A stretch of DNA of 64,000 nucleotides from Montifringilla adamsi (lineage: Eukaryota > Chordata > Aves > Passeriformes > Passeridae). Positions 13,090-26,260 of the stretch are shown in pieces. The stretch's first letter is position 1, and every line of letters starts with the position of its first letter. A program made the translations under genes and the position numbers. The notes below the pieces were generated by a model. That model saw only the letters and a list, made by a program, of their open reading frames with translations. It ran no database searches and was not told where the DNA came from. The stretch spans positions 434,001 through 498,000 of the forward strand of contig JAGGNK010008337.1 of the NCBI GenBank assembly GCA_017590115.1, read 5' to 3'.

Positions 13090-13460
13090 ATAGAATCATG
13101 GAATGGTTTGGGTTGGAGGGGCCTTAAAACTCATCTGGTTCTGAGCCCCCTGCTGTGGGCGGCAGGGATGCCACCCACTAGATCAGGTTGCTCGAGAACT
13201 CCTTCCCCTTGAACGTTTTCAGGGATGGGGCATCCACAACTTTTTCTAGGCAGCCTGTTCCAGTGTTTCACCACCCTCACAGTAAAGAGTTTCTTCCTAA
13301 CATCTAATCTAAACCTATTCTCTGTCATTTGGAAGCTATTCCTCCTTGTCCTATCACTCCATGCCCTTGTCAAAAGTCCCTCTCCAGCTCTCTTGTAGTT
13401 GCCCTATAGGTACTGAAATGCCACTATAAGGTCTGCTTGGAGCCTTCTCCAGTCTGGACA
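13090..13460 (-). mobile_element. CR1 fragment with ORF2 C-terminal remnant
   Basis: This is a longer CR1 3' fragment read on the minus strand. Its 3' end is at the low-coordinate side (complement of TAGAATCATGGAATGG) and its 5' truncation is near 13,460. The minus-strand frame 13,131-13,373 stays open for 80 codons and keeps the CR1 ORF2 C-terminal signature (ENRFRLDVRKKLFTVRVVKH followed by WNRLPR). This is a relic of the reverse-transcriptase ORF, not a host gene. No mobilisation is possible from so short a piece. Confidence 0.92.
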
Positions 13461-16400
13461 GCAACTTCCCTCATGTAACCCATCGTTTGTTCTCTGTTTT
13501 AAAATGTGTGTTTCCATAATAAAAAAGTCTGGGCTCGCTTCAATAGGTGTTTGTTAGCATGGTTCAACACTTTTATATTTGCATGCTGATCACAAAGGCA
13601 GTAGCTGGTCATGGACTCTAATCTCATAGTGAGTCATTTTGACCTCCTGTATTTCACAGGCAAAGTGGCTGTGACTTTACAGCCAAAGGGACACAATCTC
13701 CAGAAGGCTCCAACCACTACCTTTGTAAAAGAAACAGCAGCATTCAGATATCTGCACTCCCTACAGACTTGTTCAAAGCAAAAACCACCAGTCATCTTTG
13801 ACAGTCATCCCGTGGTGGGCTTGTGGTTTTCTAACTGCTTCACGCCCACTCACAGCTCCCTGGTGCTGTGACTCAGCTGCAGGAATGCTTTTGTGCCTGG
13901 CCTAGAGCTACACGTGTCACTGTGCTGTTGTCAATCCACATCCAGGCAGTGCTCTTGCTTCTGATAGATTTTGGTTCCTTGGTGTGACCTCTGAGCAGGG
14001 CGAGTCAGGGAAGCTCTGCACAGGCTCCTGCTCGTCCTGAGCCTTCTGTGAAAGGGAGGGTGTTGGCTCTTTTGTCCTTGCTGAGCTTCCTGTGTGCTCC
14101 AGCCTCTCTGCTGCCTGACAGGCTGTCCCTACTGGTTTTTCTTAGTTCCATTGTAGCTCCAGAGCCAGAAACACAGTTTCCTCTGGAAAAAATAAGCATT
14201 CCGACTCTCCAATTTCTTGCATGTTTTCTCTTGCATGTGTGCACTTCCCTGCCAGTGGTGCTGGGGTGTCTTATCACTGTAGCTGATCCTGTGCTTGAGT
14301 GTCTTTGGTGTTTTCTGTATCAGTGTATTGTGTCAGCAGAATTTCATTGGAAAAAGAAGAAAAGTGTCTTTATATTTTCCTGGATAGTTTGTTCCATTAG
14401 CTTTGTTAGTTGAATATGGGAATCTTGAGGGCAGAATTGACAAAAGTCAACTATTCAATATGCTCTCAGAATTCAATGCTATAGTCAATAACCTGCTTGC
14501 TAAAAGAAAAAGTTCTGGGGAAAAAGTATATTTTGTTGCTGAAGTGCTCTTGTAATGAAAACATGGGAGTTTTGCACAAAGAAGAAAATAAAGTAAAACA
14601 AAATAGCAAAGTCCTTTTTGTTGCTGCTGTTTTAGTAGCACAGAGCAAATGAATGTTTAACATGAAAGAAAATATAGATAAGATTAAAGTAATCATTAAC
14701 TAAACCAGCTTCACTGCAGGAACTTGATTGGATCCATTTAAGACTACTGCATTATGATATCTGCCTCTTCAGACTGTGTGCCTGGTTAAAATACAGTGAA
14801 GCACTACTCCATCTCCCAAGGATATGAAGAAAGTAGGATTGCTGCAGGGGTTTTGAGAAAAAGATCTGGTGCTCTGTAATTTGAGTGTTTAGACACTTTG
14901 AGTGGGCTCATTAAATTAAAGGTTGCTTAATAAGAAAGAGCATTAAGTGGCTGCCTAAAGTTACTATATAGCAGTTACAAGGATTTTTAAGGAATATATT
15001 CTATAGGTGTATTTGAAAGTTTTGGTGTAATTCTGTTTAAAATTCAGGTAAGAAACTTGTGGAGAAGAGAACTGTATGGAACTAGAATGAATATCAGATA
15101 TTGCAGGACATAGAATTGCTTTTACCTTTCACAGGACTCTGTAATGTGCGTGATTTCAAGGAGTTGATCAAGAGAGTTCCAGGCTTAGCCAGCCAAAACA
15201 AGGATGGATACCAAAAATACCAAAGTAACCTCTGCTACAGTCTATGCTACTGACTTCCACTGCATTATTCTATCTTAAAATATTACATTTTTTAATACAC
15301 ATATTTTATAAGCACAGGGGGAAATCTCTGTTCAGACTGCTGTGTGCAAAGACTTAAAATTCTTTGGCTTGCATCCTCAGGAATACAAAAACTTTTGGGC
15401 AATCACAAAATAAATTACCAGGATTTCTGGCCCCATGATTTGTTGGAGAAATGGGTGTTGAGCATTCTTCAGTCTTTATTTCTTACAAATGGTTGCCAAT
15501 GTTGCTTCTGCTTTCTATCCAGATTAATCCAACCTTTTGAAGTAAGATTTTCAAAAAGACTCTTTGTCAGTGATCTTGTGAATCTAGACATATTTTAAAA
15601 TGCTGCCATTTCTTCTCTAAAATAATTAAGGTGTTGTGTCTGTATTTTGGGACTTGGTGGTTCCCATCTTGAACCCAAATCAAAGCCCTCCTTTTTTTCT
15701 CTCCTTACATTACTCTGACCTTGTGAAAGACATCCAGAAGTATAGAAAGCCTGACAACATTCTTAGAGCTCTCTGAAGATCTGATTCCCTTCATCCCAGT
15801 AGTAGCTTTACTGTTATTTGTTGTACTGATCTTTGTCCCTTGATGTTTTTAGGGAGCTGCTTCAGGTGGTGTTCGTCTCTCTGGATTCTCAGGTGCCTGT
15901 TGTACATTGTTGTTCCTAGGAAGGCCTCTGAACCATTGTGGTGGCAAACACAGCAGAAAGGTCCTGGAAAAAAATCTGATTAAAAGGGCAATAGTGTGCA
16001 GGCAGCTTTGTCTAATGCACAGCAACATCTGAGGCAGTCAAGGTCCCTCTTTGGCTGTGATTGTAGAGTATGAACCACCAGAAGGCAGCTGAGCATTAGA
16101 CTGCTCCAAGAGTTAGGACAAAAGATTAACAGAGTCTCTGAGATCTGTATCAGGAAACTGGGAAATCTGAGTTTGGGTGAGATACTTCTCTATTCTTTAA
16201 TAAAATTCCATTTTCTAATCAAACCACAATGAAAAATCATAGCTGCTGTACTCTGGTAAAATAAAAAAAAAGAAACCCTGATTGCTTAAATGACAGAAAC
16301 TAATAGTAAAGATCGAACTCAACCTCAAAGAAGTAACAAGTGAATTAATTTTGAGTCTTTCTTCTCATTTAGAAGGGGTCCCTCCTTTTCAGTTAGACTG

Positions 16401-19400
16401 CTTTATTTTACCTGTTTCATCTTGTCCTGTCAGTCTCCACAACATCAGCCAAATGCATTCTGGGAAGTCATCCACTGCAGCGACCTTCCTAATTTTTTTA
16501 TTTTGCTTTCATGTATGTGCACGTATAAAAATGTACGTAAATGTTTTGGGTGGGTTTTTTTTGGCTTGGAGCTCTAGTCAAGAGAAGCAGTGATCAGGAA
16601 ATGTTAATCTTGAGTACAAATCATATCTGCAGTGAAGAATCAGATTTGTTAATCTGCTCAAAAATGTGATGTTTTTGACATATTTGGATCATAAATAAGG
16701 TCTCCCTTTACATGTGTGCTTGTGCAATTAATAGAATTATTGTAAGGATATTGTATGTGCAACAGACTAAATGCAGACATCGCACAGCAAGACACCTATC
16801 ACAAATTCCTGGTCTTCAGATAATCTGTAACCATAGTTGCAAAATACACATATATTCATGCCTATTTCCTGATCTTGAGTGTCCTCTAGGTTATTAGAGT
16901 ATGCATAAAGAGCCACAAGCAGTTGTACCTTTTGATGGCAGTTTTATTTATATCTTTTTCTTGTATTCCTTATAAACCATGGTGCAAGTCTCCATTTTTT
17001 TGCCTAGAAAGTCTGAAGTAGTCATCTACTGCAGTGTTAAATAATCAGGTGTAATGATTTAACTTGGCAGATACACAGAATTTAAGTTTTCTGTTTTGAA
17101 GCAGTAGAAATAGGCATACCTATACTCCTGCAAAAAATTCCATGAGCTTGGCTTCTTCCTGCAGTTACAAACACATGAGCCCCAGTTTTCAGTTTAAAAA
17201 TAAAAAAAAAAAAACCAAACCAAACAAGTGTACTGATTGCAGTGCAGAGAAGCTTGAAAATAGGGATCTGACAGTTTCCAAGCAGGCAAAAAACTGTAAC
17301 TATAAAAACAATGGTTTGGTCTACCTTACTATGAAGTGGGTGCACTGGAGGAGGGTTAAAGGTCTAGCATGACTACACTTGGTTTTGAAGCTGTGGGTTA
17401 GATTCGTGCATGTTGGAGGACTCAGGTGGAGAAATCACAATGAATTTTGTCCTAACGAGGCATAAGAAGCACATCTTCTTTCACCCCTGATGTGTGAAGT
17501 GAGACCCAGCACTGCTGTGTCCATTTGTGCTCCAGCTGCTCTGGGGTTTTCAGTTATTTTTTTTTTTCCACTTCACACTTTCCAACCTCGCCATGTCCAT
17601 TGCAGCTTGAGGAATTGGACAAACTGCTTTCATCCTCCCCATGGGCAGTGAGTCCAGTTCTTCCTGGAAGTGTAAGCCACAGGAAGCCCGAGGAGCAGGC
17701 TGTTCTCCTCCACTGTGGTGTCACATAAATAAAACCCGGGCTCCTGAGACCTCTGCTGTCTCTGCAGTGAGGGGACCAGCTGACTGACACAGCCAGAGCA
17801 GGAACTGGATTGTGTAAGGGGGCAGCCGAGGACCCTGCTGCTCTGGAGGGGATGGCACATGCCATTGCTACCCTGATGCTGTCAGACAAGGTCTCTGGTT
17901 TTGTTAGGGCCTCAGCAATAACAGGCACGTAGTCTTTCATGTTTTCTTCTGGACATGAGATTAAAAACAGGACGAGGAAGAAAAGCAGCCAGATCTCAGT
18001 AGCTATCCACTGCTAATCCTTGCTGCTTTTCCACATCATCTCTGTGGGAGAAAGCAAAACACAGGTACTCGAATCTGCATTGGGTTTTATGTCTTCTTTT
18101 TCTTTTGAGGGAGAAGTTGCTAGCTGTTGAAGGCAAAAATGGGTCATGTAGCTGCTGCATCTTAAAAATAAAATCTTTGGCAGACTTCCCTGCCTGCAAC
18201 GTAGTGCACTGAATTTCAATGAAAATCACCCAAATGTACAGAGCTCACAGGCAGCTCCGAATTCTGCAATGGAAAATGCTGCAGCGCACATTTCCAGGCA
18301 ACTTCCGTGCCATTTGATTTGCTTGTTCATAAATCTTTTCTCAATCAAAGTACTATTATTTTTTGCAGACAAATATCTAGGTTCTGAACTATGCAGCATT
18401 CATAATACTATTTCCTCTTCCATGCTCATACAGGGGATGCTGGTTTCTTTGAAAATATAAAATACATTTTTCTGAAAGCAGTCTATTTGAAAGGCAAAAC
18501 CAAATCCAAAACCTACGGTTTAGAAGGAGCAGAAAATCTTTATTGTCACTATTTATTGATACAGACACCTATGAAGTCTTTGTCTTGCTCAGACTGTTGA
18601 ACATTTTCTTTTGGATTTTTTTTTCTTTTTTTTTTTTTTTGCAGTGCTAGTGTCAAAATTGTCAAAGATGTGTGGTAGCAATATAGTATTATTGGATTAT
18701 TGCTGTTAACCAGGAGGCTGTTCAGCAGCTGCTGTGTTGATGTTGGCATTCTTTTCCATGCTAGCTGGAAGCATTAGTTTATTACTGCCACATTACACTT
18801 CTAACATAGCATGCTGCAAAGTAGTGGGTATAAACTCACTGCAAAGTTTGTGTGATCATGTATAAACCATCAGCTGGGCTGGGATGAAATCTCCAGAGCT
18901 TCTTTTGGATGTCTCTATTAATATGAAGTGCAATGGAACAAAGACAGCATTTGTTTAAATTCTGTGTTCTTCTGAACAGCCTCAGGTTTTTTGGCTGTTT
19001 TCCCTTCACAAACTGATCTTATCCAGAAGATTTGCAGAAGCAGTAAATTGTATAATCCCCAAAAATAGAATGTGTGCACGTGGCTAGAAGTAGAGTCTCT
19101 GTACCTCTTCTAGTGACTGAATATAAGTGCTGAAGGGGCAGGTAGAAGTTTGATTCTGGTGTGATCAGTAAGTAAGAATTTCCTAGTGGAGGGTGCATAT
19201 GTTTTCACAGGGAGGAATCTCTCCAGAAAGGCTAAAACCATTTCAGTACGTTCCCCTAAAGCCTTGCCACTTGTGTCTGGCAAACGCACAGCAAGTTCTG
19301 ACTTTCCCTGTCCCTGGATAGTGCAGGAGCCTCACAGAAGATGGGGGTGGAGGTGGGTGTGTGTCTTCTTTCCTCTGACAGTCCATTAACATATGATCAG

Positions 19401-21392
19401 TTCTGTGTCAGCCCAAACCTAGGCATGGGCATGCCTAAGTATAAAGCTGTACAAGAACTGGTGGCTGTGTTTGGCAGGATCATTTATGAGATTGCTCAGG
19501 AATGAAAGTCTTGGTAGTGGTCAGCAACTGGGGAGGTCCCTGTGACCAGTCCATCTACCAAAACTGGCAGAAGAAGGAAAAAGTCTTCTCTGAATGCTCA
19601 AATCACATTATTTTACCTGTCTGTACAGAGTATTCATCTGCGTTTGCTATTTTACCAAGTCACTGCAGACAAATTATTATTATATTGTGTATTTTTACAT
19701 CAATTAGCACTTGCTTCTGTGAAGTTTGCCTGTGGAAAGAAATGTCTGATATCACTGGGCTGTGGGTTGTATTATCCAAAATTAGCATTTTTGTGTATAT
19801 CTGAAGGGGATGTTGACCACATTTCAATCTAAATTAATCTCATTTATATTTGTTTTGAAAATGTTAGATGTCCTATTCCTTCTTCCCAGTGGTTAATTTT
19901 CCCATATTTATCCTTGCTGGCTTGTGACTGTCTCTGTGCTAGTTGTTTAATTGGCAACTGGGTTCATTTAAGTTGATAGAAAACTGAACTCTGAAGGGAA
20001 GCATGTTATCAAAATGCAGAGGCTAATCCTATTAGGTGAAAGCATTTTTGTTTAAATGGAAAATGATTAGACTGTATCTTCAGTATCTCTTCAGGAGTGG
20101 CTGTGGCTGGTTGCTGTTCCTGGAGGCTCGTATGGTGTTTCCTGCGAATGGAAAGGCAGAGGAAAAATGGTTTCCCCTAATTGTAAGTGGGGAACCCGGT
20201 CTTGCTTCCCATTCTGGAATCACTGCATTATGTTGCTTTTAAATATCACTGCAAAAGCAGTAGGACACAGTGCATGTTGGGAAATATATTAAATCCCCAG
20301 TTTTTTATCCTTCCCTAACTGAATCCATTCTGTTTTATTCCTGGCTGTGCCTGCAGCTGAAGTCATGTGGCCGTACATCTGCTTTACACTAACAGGCCCA
20401 TTTTACATAATTCATTATGTGCAACCACAATGCCCGCTGCTAATCCAGGCTAATCCAGCACTTTCCTGAAGAGCTGCATTCACAAGTGTTTCTTCAGCCT
20501 TTCCAGCTCAGCCCTGGACAGCTCTGGTCCGCTGGACACAGCTGGGAGCTCACAGGAGGTCAGGCTGGGGAGTGCAGAGCCACCAGTGCCCATCCCTCCG
20601 TGGTGTCTGGCCCTGGGCATGCTCCTGACAGTCCCTCTGTCAGGGCAGGCTGCAGCAGCTCAAGGAGATGAGGTGCCTGGGAGAGCCAGTACTGACAGCC
20701 AAGAGCTGATGTGCCAAGACAGGAGAGCCCCTGCTCTGCATTGGTGACTTCTAAGACAAATCCTGATGAGCACGTGTCTGGGGGAGTGCAGGCTGAGGTG
20801 CCTGCTGTGTTTGTGTCCCTGCACAGCCAAATCCAAGGTCTAACCAGAGCACCTGCTTGTTTCCCCGACTGCAGTAATGCCGGCAAATTGGAAATGCATA
20901 GCTTAGGGGCAGGGGGTGAGAGGTGGGGGGGTTTGTTTGCTTTTTGAGGTTTCTTCATACCTGTGCTGTCAGGAGATGCCTCCTGGCATCTGGACCAAGG
21001 GCGCTCTCCTGAGAGGCAGTGCACACCTGGACACCTGCTCCTGAAGCTGAGGGCTCAGCTGTACTCCCACAGCAACTCTTGAATTTCCAGCTGCAGCTTC
21101 AGAGACTCTTCTTTCACTGTTATAGACAGGTCCTAGCACTTCTTCCTTGAAAATTGCAGATGTGAATGTGTTTTCTCTCCTAATTTACCTAAGTCCTTAT
21201 TCCTGACTAAATTTTTCTTTTCTTTCTGTCCCTACTTTCCTGGTATAGACTACGTCCTGGCCCTGCCTGACACCCAAAAAGAAAAAAACAAAACAAAACA
21301 AAAAACCTTCTAATTTTTCTGTTTTGGCAAGTACAGATATTTCAAATGTTTTAGGTCTGACTTTGGTCTTGAGACTGCTCTGACAGAGATGG
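13461..21392. other. Intergenic segment without recognisable gene
   Basis: This is AT-rich sequence with only short open frames. It includes an A-rich stretch near 17,200-17,215 and the T-rich tract listed below. No exon pair, tRNA or other RNA gene could be supported. Confidence 0.65.
18616..18640. repeat. T-rich tract with one interruption
   Basis: A run of 24 T with a single C near its middle lies in intergenic sequence. No element body is recognisable beside it. Confidence 0.85.
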
Positions 21393-21547
21393 TGGTGCTG
21401 TGAGGGCAGTGAGGCACTGGAACATTTTGCCCAGTGAGGCTGTGGATGCCCTGTCCCTGGAAGTACTGAAGGCTGCCTGGGGCTCTCAGCACCTTGGAAG
21501 GTGTTCCTGCCCTTGGCAGGGAAGTTTAAAGCCATGCCATGCCATAG
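21393..21547 (+). mobile_element. Degenerate CR1 3' fragment
   Basis: This is plus-orientation CR1 sequence with the conserved stretches GTGAGGCACTGGAACAT..., GGATGCCCTGTCCCTGGAAG and CTTGGCAGGGAAG. The encoded remnant AVRHWNILPSEAVDALSLEV is the CR1 ORF2 C-terminal motif. The 3' end has decayed into short CCATG repeats. It is more diverged than the copies at 12,849 and 13,090, so probably older. Confidence 0.85.
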
Positions 21548-24500
21548 ATAAGGATGGGCAGGAGCAATGCCTGCCCTACACTATCTGCTGTCAGGAGCAG
21601 CTCCAGGTCAATTTAGGGTGTTTTGGAACAGGATGTGGCCCAGAGCCAGATGGATCTCCAGAAGGTGTTCCTTGTCCAGGCACCGAAGTTCTTTAGAGCA
21701 AAACTAGATGGAATATCCCTAAGCATTTTCCCAGTGTTGCTGTTAGTTACCCTTACATCCATCTGGTTGTGATGTGCTGCAGCATGTGGGGCTCAATCAG
21801 GAGCACACTGGCAGCCAGAGAGTCTGGGCTGTATTCAAACCCTTTCTGCCACTTAAAATACACCAGTTTTACTGGGGACGCTTGGGACGGGGAGGAATAT
21901 TTTTCCCTCCTCTGAAGTATTTGTTCAAAGAACAGCAACAACAAACAACCCAAGCCACAAGCTGTGGAATCATGACTTCATTTTCTTGGCTCTCTCCACA
22001 CTGTGCTGGGCAGAGGAGTGGCGAAGGCATTTGCAGATGCACAAATACACTTTTGGGACTTCTCCCTGCAGGAAACCATCGCTTCACAGAGGAATGATTT
22101 AAACAGTTGTAGTTTGTCTTGACAGCATATTTTCTTTACTCTGGGCTGCAAAAACAACCTCTTTGCTAAAGTTACTCTCGGCTGTGCAAATGAGATTCTG
22201 CAGTATATGCCTTTGCAGGTGTTGGCTTGTTGGTGTTTCTTGAAAGAGATGGAGATTGTTAAATAATGGAGGGACACTGTGAAAAAGAAAATATTTTTTC
22301 CTAACCAAAATTCCAAAATTTGAATTAAAAAAAAAATATTAATTCACCTAGAAAATGAGATAGAATTTACAGGGGCAAAAACTCCACAACAGTATTTGAT
22401 CCAGAAACGCTGCATTTTTGTTGCATAGAAGTTGCTCTCCAGGCCTTTTTTGGCACATATACTGGATTTGGGAATTTGTTGGGCTCCTGGTTTTGGAAGG
22501 AGTTTGTTTGGTTGATATTGGTGGGTTTCTGCTTGGTTGCTTTTATTCTCCATTCCCCATTCCTTCACCACCACTGCATTCTCACAGTGTGTTCCCCCGC
22601 TTTTCTCCGTGAGGGTAAGTTAGTTTTTTATCCCACAGTACTTCCTGTTACTTATGACTGCACCAACACAGCGTTAAATCCCCTGTCAACACTGAAATTC
22701 AGCTCAGACAAAAGAGCAAGAACCAGGGATGGTACTTTCAAGTTTTGAAATTACTTGACTTTGTTTCAGGCTTGTCTAAATAAACTGTTGGGTTTGGATT
22801 TTGTTTGTTTTAATAGAACAATGAAAATTCTTCATAGAGAAATACTTCTTTCAAGAAGAAAAATAGCTCAAAGGCATTAATTCCTTTAATGTAAAAATAG
22901 ATTTAATGTGGCTGGTCATTTAAGTAAGTAGAAAGAGACTTGAAAGAAAGTACCACCCATGGCAGGGGGATATAAATATCTACGAGGATGTCAAGGATAT
23001 TCTGTAAGAGATATCAAGGATATTCTGCACGAGATGGGCCAAACTTGAAGACTATACCAAACCCAAGAGATTTGGAGTTTTTGTGTTGTCACTTCAGTAT
23101 TCAATTCAGGCTGAAGTTCTGCCAGCAACATCTCAGTGAAAAGATGGACAGGGCTTGGGTTAGAGAGCTGTCCCTTCCTCGCCTGGCCGTCTGCCTTTTG
23201 TTTTTTGCCTTGCCTCAATAATTACCATTCCCAAGTTTGTGTAACTCACTGGCAGCAAGTCACTGTCCTTCTGTATCCCTCAACCACTTGTACATTTCCA
23301 TCATATTAAATTCTTGTAACCTGTGTGATGCGCTGACTTTGTGTGGTTTGGGAATCACAACTTCATAAAAAACTGATTGTAGCACAGTGTTATACAACAC
23401 TCTAAGAAGATTCCTAATCCTAGAGAGTTTTCCCAGGACAGTGGCAGTTATTCAGAATTTTTGTTTGAAAAGATGCTGATGTGGACCTTCACCTTCTTTG
23501 CTTTTCAGAATAATTTTGCTGTTACCTGGACACTGCATTGACTGAAGTCATGTGTCCTAGTTAGTGGATTGAATAATCCAGTTTCTGCTTCAAAACTGGA
23601 ATTTCAGGTTTAATATTGAAACTACATAGTTTGCTGTGCTGGCTCAGTTTTGAATAGTTGCCCAGCAGTCCCTGTGAGAAGACCCAGGAAACAGAGAACA
23701 AATATTCTGCTTAGCCTGCCATCATAGTTTCACAAAACCTATAAAATCTCTATTATCACCACCCTCATCGTACACTTTGTGTACATTAAAAAGATTTTCT
23801 GAGTTTCAAAGTACTTATCGAAATAATTTTGCAATTGTGTTCAGGTGATTCCTACCCCTCATGTTATTCACAGCTTCAGGAGTTTATCTTAGGCAAGACC
23901 TATAGAACTGAGCATTTCCAGGAAGTGCTTTACAGAGACAGCAAGAGACAGAGTGCACTTCAAATATTTTACAGTGGCTGCAATCCCACTCATCATTTCT
24001 CAGGTTTGCTCAGTGTTTTATCAGAGTGGAACTCCAAATGACTAACAACAAGCTTGCTTGTTTTGGACAGTTAAATAAAGGAAGAAAATCAAAGCTGGTA
24101 CACAGCAATGATATAGTGTTATGTATGTCACTCCTTCAATAATGAGCTCAATTCTCAGCAGCCATTCTCACTTCTAAAACTCTGCAGAAACACTGTGTGT
24201 GTTTGACCATAAATAGCAGGTGGATTTTGTTTGGCGTAGGATGACTTGTATCACTGCAAAGTCTCGAGGCAGCCATGAAAAAAGAACTGTGTTCACTCAG
24301 GCTTCTGCCCTGTCAACACGTTTGCCAGCCAGACTCAACTAAGATGAACTTTATGGTTAAGAGATGGCTGAAAGAAGATATTCCTGTGCCACTTCAGTTT
24401 CTCCCTCTGACGCAGGCACATAGACTCGTGAGCAGACTTGCCCACACACGGTTCCTTTGGCCCAGCTGCACCTTTGCCCATTCCTGCTCGGGCTGAAGCT

Positions 24501-24965
24501 CGTGGGGCAGCCATGGGCTGTACGTGCCCACAGCAGGGGTGCTGGCCCCAGGAGCAGCCTGGGGGCACTGCTGGGACACAGGCACTGCTGTGCAGGGCAT
24601 TTGATGGGCAGGGAGAACATCTGGCTGGCACCTCGTGCATAACAAGTCAAGCCCTTCCCTGCAATAAACTGCTACTGACTGAAGTTGAATTAAGGCTTTT
24701 TAGATCTCCTGTTTCTCTTTAAGCAGAAATATTTTAAAGGAAGTTAGAAGCAAATATTTTGAATCGGTTACTGAGATACTTTGGTAGAGTTTTCTCCTTC
24801 CCCCAGATTGCTTTTCTTGGTTTATTTTTTACTATTAAGCATAATCAGAAGTAATTAGAGAGTTGTGTCATAATACAGTAATCTGCAATCTATAGGTTTC
24901 CAACTCAGTATCAACTGAGACCCTGATCTTACTCAAGTCTTTGCTCACTAAAGTAACTGTCCGTG
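21548..24965. other. Intergenic segment without recognisable gene
   Basis: Mixed-composition sequence. It contains the 23-bp tandem repeat listed below and, at about 24,440-24,640, a GC-richer patch whose overlapping open frames on both strands look like composition effects. No gene is supported. Confidence 0.65.
22991..23036. repeat. Two-copy 23-bp tandem repeat
   Basis: Two adjacent copies start TCAAGGATATTCTG and occupy 22,991-23,013 and 23,014-23,036. They differ at only a few positions near the 3' side of the unit. A CCCATGGCAGGGGG string about 30 bp upstream hints at a CR1 scrap, but it is too short to call. Confidence 0.9.
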
Positions 24966-25060
24966 ACCTTCTAGTGGGCGGTGTCCCTGTCCATGGCAGG
25001 GGATTGGGGCCAGGTGATATTTAAGGCCCCTTCCAACCCAAAGCAGTTCTATGATTCCGT
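24966..25060 (+). mobile_element. Short CR1 3' fragment
   Basis: About 95 bp of CR1 3' end in plus orientation: CTTCTAGTGGGCGGTGTCCC, CCATGGCAGGGGATTGG, AAGGCCCCTTCCAACCC and a terminal GTTCTATGATTCC. Confidence 0.88.
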
Positions 25061-25850
25061 GTTTACAGGTCTCCGCTGTGCAGTCCCTGTGCCTTTAAAC
25101 GAGGTCACTGCGGAACAGAAGGATGTCACAGGGCTGTGCCTTGTGTTCCCTCTGTGTCCTTGCAGCCACAGCAGCACTCTGCTTTGCACCGTGGGTTTTA
25201 CTGTGTCCATTTTCAGCTTGGATTGCTCCTCCTCTGCACCCTTCTCCGGCCCCAGCCCCTTCCTCTTCTCCAGCTGTCTGATGTACCAGTGCTTCTGGTG
25301 GGTGTTTAGGGCTTTAAAACTTAATTATACATCAGTTGCAGGACAAAAAGACTTTCTTTTTAACCTCAAGGCCGAGAAAGTCAATTAATATGGGTTGACT
25401 TCTGAGGGTAAGGCTGTAGAGATTGCCTAAAAAAGTAGCAGTTCATTAAGTTTAATGTTCCTGATTAATTTCTTCTCATATTCTAATTTAATCCAAGAAA
25501 CAGAAATGTGAGGTAGGCACTGAAAATACAGCTTAGGATAAAGACTTAAGGCTAAATGTCAGAATTATAGTCTGTTTCTTCAAAATGAACTTATCTGCAT
25601 GTATTTTCATGGTGTTTATAAACTGACTCTAAAACAACCCAGGCTTTTGGTGTCCTATCATCAGCTGGATTTATTATTGCTGATGTGGTAAAGTCCATAA
25701 ATCCAGTACAGGGAAGTTAGAATAGGTAATGTTTCTTACAAGCATTTTGCTCAAGTTTGTGTCCCATTGGTTTTGATGATGAAGATCCCCTTAGCACAGT
25801 GGGATTTGTGCATAGTGATGCTTTGGAAGCCTCATCAACCCCTCATGAAA

Positions 25851-26002
25851 GTGGAAATGAACTGATTTGTTCCTTTTTAATGAAATTTTGGTCAGAATTT
25901 GGATAGAAGACCTACTGTGTTGTAGTGGAAATGAACTGATTTGTTCAGTTGTTTTTAATGAAATTTTGGTCAGAATTTGGATAGAAGACCTACTGTGTTG
26001 TA
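25851..26002. repeat. Recent tandem duplication of about 75 bp
   Basis: Copy 1 is 25,851-25,924 (74 nt) and copy 2 is 25,925-26,002 (78 nt). Both start GTGGAAATGAACTGATTTGT and end ACCTACTGTGTTGTA. They are identical except for a 4-nt length difference and one substitution next to the shared TTGTTC. Their near identity in non-coding sequence indicates a young event. Confidence 0.97.
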
Positions 26003-26151
26003 AGTAGAACTTACAGTTCCTGTATTTAAGGTAGCATTTAACAAATTAATTCAGGACTGCCTATAGTAAAGTTTACAAAATAATTTCTGATATAGTGGGG
26101 TTTTTTTAATGCCAGCTTGAGGTGTTCTGAATTTAGCTTAAATAAACCCAG

Positions 26152-26260
26152 AAAAAAAAAAAACAAACCGAAACCAAAACAAAACAAAAACAAAAAAACA
26201 ATCAGCCAAAAAAATTTTAAAAAACCCTAAGGAAAACAAACAAACAAATCAACCAAAACT
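26152..26260. repeat. A-rich low-complexity tract
   Basis: About 110 nt is dominated by A, with AAAAC and AAAC-like units and a starting run of 12 A. It may be the decayed tail of an insertion, but no element body is recognisable on either side. Confidence 0.85.

Noticed and set aside
20560..21024. A 154-codon minus-strand open frame
   Set aside because: The sequence is unrecognisable and shares the stretch with plus-strand open frames; GC-rich composition explains it.
22950..22980. CCCATGGCAGGGGG string resembling a CR1 3' end
   Set aside because: Only about 15 bases match and the flanks do not follow CR1, so chance or an undetectable scrap is as likely.
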